Shown here piece after piece: positions 15,440 through 22,786 of a stretch of DNA of 64,000 bases (position 1 is the stretch's first letter; every line of letters begins with the position of its first letter). The notes under the pieces are model-generated. The model saw only the letters and a list, made by a program, of their open reading frames with translations. It ran no database searches and had not been told where the DNA came from. This DNA is from Gemmatimonadaceae bacterium (GTDB taxonomy: Bacteria; Gemmatimonadota; Gemmatimonadetes; Gemmatimonadales; Gemmatimonadaceae): NCBI GenBank assembly GCA_016742275.1, contig JACVCD010000004.1:186001-250000 (forward strand). Reading direction: 5' to 3'. A program made the position numbers and the translations under genes.

Positions 15440-18091
15440 TTAGAAGCGTGTACGAATACCGAATGTGAGTGTGCGCCCCACCAGCACCGCCGTATTGTCC
15501 GGGGCGCCACTCTGCACGTCGAATAGATTATCGCCGCTCATCACGGCCGTGAGATCACCCCGCACGCGCCACATCAGTGCGCCACGCCACCGGGTCACAC
15601 TGGCCTGTTTCGTCCAGTAGTTGCGAAGCACCTGACCTTCCACCGCGCGCAGATCGGTGGTGTCCGACAGCATCGTGCCAATCGATACACGGTCGTACGA
15701 CATCCAGTCGGAGGCATGCGATAGGCTGCTGCTGATCGACCAGCGTCCCTTCGCCCACATGGCCGTGAGACTGGTGGTACGCGCCGGTACATCGAACATG
15801 CGATCACCGACCTGCAATTCACCACGATAGCCCTGCGCCACCTGCGCCACGCGACTGTCCACCAACGACATGGTGCCGGCCAGTGACAGGCCCGCCCAAC
15901 GTGTGGTGCCTTCGAACTCCCATCCGCGATTGGTGATGGCACCAACATTCTGCAGCGTGTAGCGCATCGACTTTACGACACGTCCACCACCAGTCAATGC
16001 GTTGGTCACTGTCGGCACGGCTTGAATGAGACCATCAGCACGCTGATCGAATCGCGTGACATGCAATGCGAATCGCGAACCCGCCAACAGATCCACCCCG
16101 ACTTCGGTGCCACGCTGCCGTTCGGCTTCCAGAGCCGCCGACGCTGTCACCAGATTGGATCCCGTCGCAGGCGCACCAAACGCGCCGCCGAGGCCACCGC
16201 CCCCCGTGCCGTTGTAGGCCGAAGCCTGCCCCATCCAGGACGCACTGCGCAGCAATGAACGAGCCGGCCGAATACCCGTTCCATATGCCGCGCGTGTCTT
16301 GAAGGACCAATCGCCCAAGTCGCGTACATGCGCCAGACCGAGCATGGGCAGCAACGATGTCTGCGGCTGCGGTGTGGCACCAACCGTACGTTCGACGCGA
16401 CCACCAACAGAAGCAAACCAGGCGTCGCGCCAGGCCAGCGTGCCCTGCATCAGTCCACCCAGATGACGATAGCTGTCATACAGAACAGCATTGCGCTGTG
16501 GCGCCTGTATTCCAGGTGGATGATTGTTATTGGCCGTCTCCATCGGTGGGGGCGACAGATCGGGTGCGCGCGACATCGACTCCTGCGTGAAGACCTGCTC
16601 AGCACCCAGTGTCACGGTGGCGAGCAGTTGGGGTGCAAGATCGAAACGTCCCACGCTCCGAAGACGCGTCGTCAACCGATGCGCCGAGCCATTGGAATCG
16701 CCGAGTGTCGCAACGGTGTTGAGGCCGAGCGGGCCTGGCAGCGCCGTACTTGCGAGTCCATGCAACATGTAGCCGTCGATGCCGCTGATGAGCGTGTGCG
16801 TCCATCGCAACGACGGCATGATGGAGACACTACCACCAACGGTGTACTGCGTGACATCCTGACCGGTCGCGCTATCGCGCATACTTCCGGTTCCATTCAG
16901 TGGCGCAGTGCCATTGCTGGCATTCGCTTCCTGGCGCGAGAAGCGGACAAGTCCGTTCCACACCGCACGATCACGTGAGTAACGCCCATTGATGTCGGCC
17001 AGCAGTCGCCGTTCGGCCGCACCAGGCAAATACTCGCCGACACTTCCGGCATTGATTCCGGCGCTCAAGCTCCGCGCCGCCGTGCCAGTGCGAAGTGTGA
17101 TCGCATGATCCTGCACAAATGGATCGCGGCCGACCAATGATGCACTCGCCACACCCACCATGCTCGAGAGCTGTACTTCTGTATTGCCCTGCGTTGTGCC
17201 GTCGTACCGCGTCAACACATTCACCACGCCGCTGATGGCATCAGCACCATACAGCGCGGCGCCTTGCGGCCCACGAATGATCTCGACACGCGCCACGCGA
17301 TTGGCATCGAGCTGCATGACCAGCAGTGGATTGGCCACTTCGATGCCATCCACGTACACCTTTGGAGCGGTCACACCGAACGAACTCGCACCACGAATAC
17401 TGCCGAATCGCGCGCTCACCGATCCGGCTGTGGTAGCCCAAGTCCAGATGCCTGGCACTGACAGTTCGAGTGCATCACCTAGCGTGCGCACACCATGCTG
17501 ACTGAGTGTGGTTCCCTCCACCACATCGAGCGCAAATGGCGACCCGCGTTGAGCCACACCATCCGGTGTGCCAGTGACCACCACGCGGTCGAGTACACTC
17601 GTCCGGCGCATGACAACGGGGTCCGCAGCGGCCTGCGCTACGGGTACCTGTGCTTCGCGCGTGGGAGCCAGCACGACACTCGTGGCTCCCACGACGATGG
17701 CGCGGAGTGCAGAACCTTCGAGCAGTTGTTCGAGCAATGCCCCGAGTGGGACTCGCTCGACGGCCAAGCACACACTGCGTTCCGCGGGTAGCAGGTCCGC
17801 ACTGTACGACACGGAAATGCCCGTACGACGCGCCATCTCATCGATGGATGCACGCACCGTAGTTGTCGGCAAGCGCAACGTCACAATGCGATCCAGCGGC
17901 GTTCCCCACAGTGCAGCGCGCTCGGCGCTTCCAACACGTGTGATGCACGCCGGATCATCGCGATCCATCGGCTGCTCCTCAGGCATCGCTCGCATGTCAC
18001 GCGGAAAGGCAAATGCCAAGAGCGCGATACACACGCTCCCGGCAATTCGCCGCCGTGACTGGGCGACGCGATGTGAATCGGGTATGGTCAT
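15440..18091 (-). CDS. TonB-dependent outer-membrane receptor with STN signalling domain
   Basis: An 883-residue outer-membrane transporter. After a signal sequence (about 1-35) comes a secretin/TonB N-terminal (STN) domain (about 60-140, with LPTTTVRASIDEMARRTG and VPLGALLEQLLEG). Then come the plug domain (VVVTGTPDG..., PKVYVDGIEV, RVEIIRGPQGAALYG) and a beta-barrel ending in aromatic GIRTRF. The STN domain normally contacts a FecR-type anti-sigma factor, and here fecR lies immediately upstream with a 4-bp ATGA overlap. An ECF sigma gene is divergent. This is a substrate-sensing transport module; the ligand (siderophore, glycan or other) cannot be read from sequence. Confidence 0.92.
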   Translation of the reverse strand: MTIPDSHRVAQSRRRIAGSVCIALLAFAFPRDMRAMPEEQPMDRDDPACITRVGSAERAALWGTPLDRIVTLRLPTTTVRASIDEMARRTGISVSYSADLLPAERSVCLAVERVPLGALLEQLLEGSALRAIVVGATSVVLAPTREAQVPVAQAAADPVVMRRTSVLDRVVVTGTPDGVAQRGSPFALDVVEGTTLSQHGVRTLGDALELSVPGIWTWATTAGSVSARFGSIRGASSFGVTAPKVYVDGIEVANPLLVMQLDANRVARVEIIRGPQGAALYGADAISGVVNVLTRYDGTTQGNTEVQLSSMVGVASASLVGRDPFVQDHAITLRTGTAARSLSAGINAGSVGEYLPGAAERRLLADINGRYSRDRAVWNGLVRFSRQEANASNGTAPLNGTGSMRDSATGQDVTQYTVGGSVSIMPSLRWTHTLISGIDGYMLHGLASTALPGPLGLNTVATLGDSNGSAHRLTTRLRSVGRFDLAPQLLATVTLGAEQVFTQESMSRAPDLSPPPMETANNNHPPGIQAPQRNAVLYDSYRHLGGLMQGTLAWRDAWFASVGGRVERTVGATPQPQTSLLPMLGLAHVRDLGDWSFKTRAAYGTGIRPARSLLRSASWMGQASAYNGTGGGGLGGAFGAPATGSNLVTASAALEAERQRGTEVGVDLLAGSRFALHVTRFDQRADGLIQAVPTVTNALTGGGRVVKSMRYTLQNVGAITNRGWEFEGTTRWAGLSLAGTMSLVDSRVAQVAQGYRGELQVGDRMFDVPARTTSLTAMWAKGRWSISSSLSHASDWMSYDRVSIGTMLSDTTDLRAVEGQVLRNYWTKQASVTRWRGALMWRVRGDLTAVMSGDNLFDVQSGAPDNTAVLVGRTLTFGIRTRF

Positions 18092-19248
18092 CGCCGTGCG
18101 GCTGGCGGCGCTCCCTGCGGTATACTCTGCGGTACAAGGCGAACAGTATCGCCGCTCTGCGCGATGTCGGCGCCAAGTGCCAGCGACAACACCTGCAGTA
18201 CTTGCGACAGCGAGTCTCCGGCAAATCGCGTCGTGATGGTGCGGGACGACAGCACCGGATCACTCACCTCGAGTGTTACCCCGTACCAGCGCCACAGATC
18301 GGCGCGTACCTCAGCAAGGGGCGCGTCACGATAGGCCAGCTCGCCCCGGGTCCACGCCACCTCGGCCTCTCCAGCCACACCGCGCTCCACCCGCAGTGAG
18401 TCCGCGATCACATCACCACGATCGCCTGCAGCCAGTTCGACTTCGGCCGAGGACGCTCCACGTGGCGCCACAGCCACCCGTCCTTCGGTCACAACCACAG
18501 CAACGCCACCTTCTGCCATGGACTTCACCGTGAACGCAGTACCGATGTCACGCACGGCCACCGCACCTACGTGCACGACAAACGGCCGCGAGGCATCGTG
18601 CGTGACAGTGAAATGCGCTGCACCGTCGAGTGTCAGATCGCGGGCGCCGGCAGCGTAGGTGTCCGCAAGCTTGAGCGTGCTACCGGGGGCGAGCACCACC
18701 TGCGTTCCATCTACCAGGGTGAGCGTATCCGTGTTGCCCACTTCCGTACGGTATTCCTGTGCAAATGTCGGCGCGTCGGGCTTCCGATCGCGCATGACCA
18801 GCATGGCCACCAACCCGGCAGCCGCGGCAAATCCGAGCGCGCGCCACGGAGCCCGACGACGGGCAGGCGCCGCTGAGCGGCGAATAGACGGTAGGGGCGG
18901 CGCGGGTGGCAGTCCACCGCGCTCCACACGCAGTGGCGTCTCACCGATCGCACGACCCGCAGACGGGGTCATGGTCGAGGCATCATACGCCTGCATACGA
19001 GCACGCACGGTCTCGAGCGCCGACTCGGCATTGATGATCAACGGCGCTTCACGTTCCCGACGCGTATCGCGCTGCGCCTCAGCCGACTTGAGGAGCGACA
19101 GCAGTGTCTGCTCTTCAGGGTGCGACGCCAGCCACGCCTCCACCACGGCCGCTTCCGCCGGGTCGCTTTCGCCGGCGAAAAAGCGAGCGAGCGCCTCCCC
19201 TTCGGCGTCGCCCCCCATCGTCGGATCAGTTCGGAGATCGTCGGTCAT
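18088..19248 (-). CDS. fecR: FecR-family anti-sigma regulator
   Basis: A 386-residue single-pass membrane regulator. The N-terminal cytoplasmic part (residues 1-130) binds the ECF factor. One helix (ALGFAAAAGLVAMLVM) crosses the membrane. The periplasmic FecR domain follows, with TLVDGTQVVLAPGSTLKL and FVVHVGAVAVRDIGTAFTV. The C-terminus carries an STN-like repeat (TITTRFAGDSLSQVLQVLSL). An AAGGGGT ribosome site precedes the ATG. Its stop overlaps the start of the TonB receptor, so both are made together. It most likely relays receptor occupancy to the sigma factor at 19358. Confidence 0.92.
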   Translation of the reverse strand: MTDDLRTDPTMGGDAEGEALARFFAGESDPAEAAVVEAWLASHPEEQTLLSLLKSAEAQRDTRREREAPLIINAESALETVRARMQAYDASTMTPSAGRAIGETPLRVERGGLPPAPPLPSIRRSAAPARRRAPWRALGFAAAAGLVAMLVMRDRKPDAPTFAQEYRTEVGNTDTLTLVDGTQVVLAPGSTLKLADTYAAGARDLTLDGAAHFTVTHDASRPFVVHVGAVAVRDIGTAFTVKSMAEGGVAVVVTEGRVAVAPRGASSAEVELAAGDRGDVIADSLRVERGVAGEAEVAWTRGELAYRDAPLAEVRADLWRWYGVTLEVSDPVLSSRTITTRFAGDSLSQVLQVLSLALGADIAQSGDTVRLVPQSIPQGAPPAARR

Positions 19249-19291
19249 ACCCCTTCAACACGGCTGGTGAATGGAACCCTACCTCGGGCAT

Positions 19292-19325
19292 TAGTATATC
19301 AGGACCCCGGCGCGCGTGCGCCGGG
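19292..19325. promoter_or_regulatory. Divergent control region of the ECF / fecR module
   Basis: On the minus strand TATACT (complement of 19293-19298) is a good -10 for fecR, about 45 bp before its start; no clear -35 is seen. Next to it is a perfect 8-bp GC palindrome (19306-19313 / 19318-19325, four-base spacer), which may be a regulator site or the start of a leader hairpin for the sigma gene. Confidence 0.35.
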
Positions 19326-19357
19326 CCGGCGCCTCCCTTCTCCCCCACCCATCGCCC

Positions 19358-19915
19358 GTGACAGAATCCGATCTGCTGGCACGCCTCCGGGCTGGGGACC
19401 ATGCGGCGTTCGATGCGATCTTCCGTCAATGGTACGAGCCGGTCGTGCGGGTGGCCCATCGGATTCTGCGGGATCAGGGGGTGGCCGAAGAAATCACGCA
19501 GGACGTGTTTCTGGAGCTGTGGCGTCGCCGTGAGTCATTGCCTGACGGCAGCAGTGCTCCCGCCTATTTGATGCAGGCGGCTCGCAATCGTTCGCTCAAT
19601 CATCTGCGCCACCTCAAGGTGCAACAGAAGTCCCAGGTGTTTGTGGAAGCGCTGTCAGAGCCCAGCGAGTCCGCTGATGCCGACGCACAATCCGCAGAGT
19701 TGTCGGCGGCAATTCGTACGGCAATCGATGGCCTGCCTCCTCGCACGCGCGAAGTCTTCGTGATGAGTCGCGAGCGCAATTTGCGGTATGCGGAAATTGC
19801 CGACCTGCTCGGCATTTCCGTGAAAGCGGTTGAAGCCAACATGAGTCGGGCGTTACGTCATTTACGCGAGCGACTCGCACCGTTCCTGTCCCGCGAATCG
19901 GGTGACGTGGGGTAG
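19358..19915 (+). CDS. ECF sigma factor (FecI-like)
   Basis: A sigma-70 family factor of 185 residues. Region 2 is visible as HAAFDAIFRQWYEPVVRVAHRILRD with EEITQDVFLELWRRR, and region 4 as LPPRTREVFVMSRERNLRYAEIADLLGIS with the recognition helix VKAVEANMSRALRHLRE. This is the FecI/ECF10-type pattern that pairs with FecR. I use the GTG at 19358, because VTESDLLARLRAGD is a typical ECF N-terminus; the frame extends to 19316. No clear ribosome site. It is divergent from fecR and the STN-TonB receptor, which it probably activates. Confidence 0.88.
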   Translation: MTESDLLARLRAGDHAAFDAIFRQWYEPVVRVAHRILRDQGVAEEITQDVFLELWRRRESLPDGSSAPAYLMQAARNRSLNHLRHLKVQQKSQVFVEALSEPSESADADAQSAELSAAIRTAIDGLPPRTREVFVMSRERNLRYAEIADLLGISVKAVEANMSRALRHLRERLAPFLSRESGDVG

Positions 19916-20013
19916 GACGCAGGCCGCGTGTCACTCGGGCACTACAGCATCACGCGCAAGACGCTGCACACGACATGCGTGTGCGCGCACGCGCCTCTGC
20001 CGGAGCTCCTGCG

Positions 20014-21009
20014 ATGTCTGTCTCTCCCTTCACGCCCATGCGCGCTGGTGCAGCGCTGCTGGCACTGGCCACTCTAGGCGCGTGCTCCACTGACTCGATG
20101 GGTCGACCATCGGCAGGGGACTTCGCTGTCGGCGGCGCGTTCTCGTCCACGCCAGCAGGCACGGACCTCACCTCATCGAGTTACGCCGCGTCGGAAAGTG
20201 ATGAAAGCTGGACTGGTCCATACCGCGGTCCGTTTGGTGGACCTGCAGGACCGCCACTCGGTGGACCGGCCATGCGGGGTGGACCAGGCATGGATGGACT
20301 GATGGGAGGCGGACTGCAGGGCGACTTTCGCGGTGAAGGTGCACCGGGACGCGGACCACTGCGTGGTGCATTCGGTGTGCGTATCGATTCCACTTGTACC
20401 GTGGCCGGCAGCGACGTGACGTGCGCATCCACGCGCAATGGTTTAACGGCGACAACGATCTACACGATCACGTCGCTCACGGGTGCTGCGCAGACAAAGG
20501 TCGATACACTTACAACCAACACCGTGCGCACGCGCACGACCGTATCCGGTACCACGACACGTGGTGGTGGACGTGCGCCGGGCCGCGACACCGCCACACT
20601 GCCCACGATCACGGCGACTGTGAACAACAGCAGCGATCGTACGGTGACGGGTCTCGCGCCAAGCAGCACGCAGCGCACCATCAATGGCTGGTCACGCAGC
20701 GCAGAAACACTGACCGGCACCAACCGCGAAGGTGATCGATTCACCGCCGTGCGCACCGCGAGCGACAGCACGAAGGGTCTCGTCGTGCCGGTCAGCAGCA
20801 GTACGACACCGACCTACCCGACCGCAGGCTCTGTGGTGCGTAACATGTCCGTGCAGACCACCATCACGGGTGGTGCCACCACAACCAATACGCGTAAGGA
20901 AGTGCTGACCTACAACGGCAGCACCACAGCGACGCTGGTGATCACGGAAAACGGCACCACGAAGAATTGCACGATTGCGTTGCCACGTGGGCGCCCCAGC
21001 TGTAGCTGA
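20014..21009 (+). CDS. Thr/Gly-rich putative lipoprotein
   Basis: A 331-residue exported protein. The signal segment ends in TLGACS, a lipobox. A Gly/Pro/Met-rich region (about residues 60-115: repeats such as GPFGGPAGPPLGGPA) is followed by a Thr/Ser-rich part with many TxT and TTT runs and two pairs of cysteines (STCTVAGSDVTC; CTIALPRGRPSC) that may form disulfides. GGAG lies eight bases before the ATG at 20014, so I prefer this start to the ATG at 19975. It follows the sigma gene by 98 bp and could belong to its regulon. No family recognised; a surface or adhesive role is only a guess. Confidence 0.7.
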   Translation: MSVSPFTPMRAGAALLALATLGACSTDSMGRPSAGDFAVGGAFSSTPAGTDLTSSSYAASESDESWTGPYRGPFGGPAGPPLGGPAMRGGPGMDGLMGGGLQGDFRGEGAPGRGPLRGAFGVRIDSTCTVAGSDVTCASTRNGLTATTIYTITSLTGAAQTKVDTLTTNTVRTRTTVSGTTTRGGGRAPGRDTATLPTITATVNNSSDRTVTGLAPSSTQRTINGWSRSAETLTGTNREGDRFTAVRTASDSTKGLVVPVSSSTTPTYPTAGSVVRNMSVQTTITGGATTTNTRKEVLTYNGSTTATLVITENGTTKNCTIALPRGRPSCS

Positions 21010-21034
21010 AGGACTCCTGCTGGTCGTGCGATGC

Positions 21035-21070
21035 AAAACGGGCGGCTGTCATTCGACAGCCGCCCGTTTT
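21035..21070. terminator. Bidirectional terminator
   Basis: A 16-bp perfect stem (21035-21050 / 21055-21070) with an ATTC loop and AAAA/TTTT ends, between convergent genes. The last base overlaps the stop of the PorV-like gene. Confidence 0.85.
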
Positions 21071-22038
21071 TACTTGAGTCGAAATCCGATGCGGTGCGAC
21101 ACCGGACGTCCACCTCGCATGGGCTCCATGGCGTAGTCGAGCGAAATCCGGTCGACGGTCACTCCGAGTCCGGCGGTCACCAATGGTTCGTCCGGTTCAC
21201 GCGGCAAACGTAGTCCTTGCCGAAAGACGATGGCTACACCCTCAATGGGTATATAACCAAGTTCGACGCCACCAGCAGGTCGCACAAAGCCATCAGCTTC
21301 CACGATGAGCTGTGTTTGCGCACCAATGTCGAAGTACTCACCCACCGGGAACATGCCACCACCAAAGCCAACGCCGAACCGACGAGGCAATACCGTCTCA
21401 TAATCCACGATGCGTGGACCGCTGCCGAGGTTCTGTGCCGTGATGGCAAGCGACCCGGGTCCAAATGGCATGGCGAAGCCGAGGTCAAATGCCGCCGTGC
21501 GATCATTGAAGCCTCCCACGCGATCCTGAACGTACTTCACACTTGCTCCAAATCGCATGCCCTTGATGATGCGACCGACACCAATGGTGGCGGCTTGACT
21601 CGCAGCATCGACGACGCCGCCATCGCTCAGTCGGGGAGTACCCTGACGCAAGGCTTCATCATATCCGAATGACGGTGCGCGCCATTCAAGCAATTGTATG
21701 CCAACACCCACTGTCATTGAACCCACTGTCGTAACGGTTGCCGCACTACCGGCCGTGGCGGCCGATCCATAGCGCTGCATGGAGACCGACAAGCCACGCG
21801 CATTGACCAGCATGCCGGGATTGGCAAACAGTGCATCGGCATCGTTGATCGCCAGGTTGGCATTGCCCATGGCCAGCGTGCGCGCACTGACTGGTGCGCG
21901 CAGCACGAGCGGCCCCTCACCACGCTGCGCCGCAGCGACAGACGGCCATGCAACGCCAGAGCACAGCAACGCCACCACACCCAACAGCCGCGCCGACTGG
22001 CACAGCGCAAATACATGCTTGCGATTCGAGATGATCAT
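21070..22038 (-). CDS. PorV/PorQ-like outer-membrane beta-barrel protein
   Basis: A 322-residue exported protein with a signal peptide (about 1-38, ending SVAAAQ). The start of the mature part is diagnostic of the PorV/UPF0164 fold: SARTLAMGNANLAINDADALFANPG. Alternating amphipathic strands fill the rest and the C-terminus is IGFRLK, fitting a 14-stranded FadL-like barrel. In Bacteroidota, PorV shuttles type IX secretion cargo. No other type IX component is in this window, so the role here stays open. It is nearly start-to-start with the acyltransferase gene at 22055. Confidence 0.75.
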   Translation of the reverse strand: MIISNRKHVFALCQSARLLGVVALLCSGVAWPSVAAAQRGEGPLVLRAPVSARTLAMGNANLAINDADALFANPGMLVNARGLSVSMQRYGSAATAGSAATVTTVGSMTVGVGIQLLEWRAPSFGYDEALRQGTPRLSDGGVVDAASQAATIGVGRIIKGMRFGASVKYVQDRVGGFNDRTAAFDLGFAMPFGPGSLAITAQNLGSGPRIVDYETVLPRRFGVGFGGGMFPVGEYFDIGAQTQLIVEADGFVRPAGGVELGYIPIEGVAIVFRQGLRLPREPDEPLVTAGLGVTVDRISLDYAMEPMRGGRPVSHRIGFRLK

Positions 22039-22054
22039 GTGTCAAATGAACTGC

Positions 22055-22678
22055 ATGAATGCAACACCCGCCAGCACCGAGCAGTCCTGGAAACTCGGTC
22101 CTCTGGTTCCGCAAACGCACCGCAACTGGCTTCGCTCGCTAGGATGGTGGCTCATGCAACGTGCCGGCTGGCGATTCACCGGCGCGATGCCCAACCTGCC
22201 GCGCTTTGTCGTCATTGTGGCGCCGCACACATCCAATTGGGATTTCGTGCTTGGTCTCAGTGCGAAGTGGGCACTGGGACTGGATGCGCACTGGTGGGGC
22301 AAAGACACACTCTTTCGCCCTCCACTGGGATGGTTCATGCGCGCCAATGGCGGTATTCCGGTCGATCGTCGCAACAAACAGAATGCCGTTGAACGCACCA
22401 TTACCATGATGACGTCGCGTGAGCAGTTCACCCTCGCACTGAGCCCCGAGGGCACACGAAAGCGCGTGCAGGAGTGGCGCTCGGGATTCTGGCACGTGGC
22501 CAAGGGCGCCGGCGTACCCATTTGCTGTGTGGCCTTCGATTGGGCACAGCGCGAAGTACGCCTGGGCCCAGTTCTCACGGCCGATGAAGACGATCCTGCC
22601 ACAGGCATTGCCCGCGTGCGGCGAGCGTTCGGCAACGTGCGCGGCTACGACGCAACGCAAAGCCTGGGCAGCGCCTAG
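22055..22678 (+). CDS. PlsC-like 1-acyl-glycerol-3-phosphate acyltransferase
   Basis: A 207-residue membrane-associated acyltransferase of phospholipid synthesis or remodelling. The catalytic HTSNWD (the HX4D motif) is at about residues 60-65. The acceptor-side SPEGTRKR lies near 140, and GWFMRANGGIPVDR in between matches motif II. This smaller branch is often seen for glycerol acyltransferases outside the classic PlsC length. Several ATGs lie close together (22031, 22037, 22046, 22055). I use 22055 because the earlier ones crowd the divergent PorV-like start at 22038; no ribosome site decides it. Confidence 0.85.
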   Translation: MNATPASTEQSWKLGPLVPQTHRNWLRSLGWWLMQRAGWRFTGAMPNLPRFVVIVAPHTSNWDFVLGLSAKWALGLDAHWWGKDTLFRPPLGWFMRANGGIPVDRRNKQNAVERTITMMTSREQFTLALSPEGTRKRVQEWRSGFWHVAKGAGVPICCVAFDWAQREVRLGPVLTADEDDPATGIARVRRAFGNVRGYDATQSLGSA

Positions 22679-22694
22679 ACCGGGCGACAAGAAC

Positions 22695-22715
22695 GCGACG
22701 AAATCGTCGCATTTT
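22695..22715 (+). terminator. Short terminator after the acyltransferase
   Basis: GCGACG (22695-22700) pairs with CGTCGC (22705-22710), followed by ATTTT. The stem is short but the T-run is in place. Confidence 0.5.
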
Positions 22716-22759
22716 CTGCGTTTTCCCCCTTCCGTCCCGCCGGTCCCGATCGGAACTTC

Positions 22760-22784
22760 AGGGATCCCTCACGGAGAGATCCCT
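22760..22784 (+). promoter_or_regulatory. Inverted repeat enclosing the fadN ribosome site
   Basis: AGGGATC (22760-22766) pairs with GATCCCT (22778-22784). The loop holds ACGGAGA, the likely Shine-Dalgarno, and the ATG is two bases further on. It could control translation or bind a repressor; the sequence alone does not say which. Confidence 0.35.
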
Positions 22785-22786
22785 GT

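Noticed and set aside
21070-22038. Type IX secretion locus
   Set aside because: Only a PorV-like barrel is present; no sov/sprA, porK/L/M/N or cargo C-terminal domain is seen in the window.
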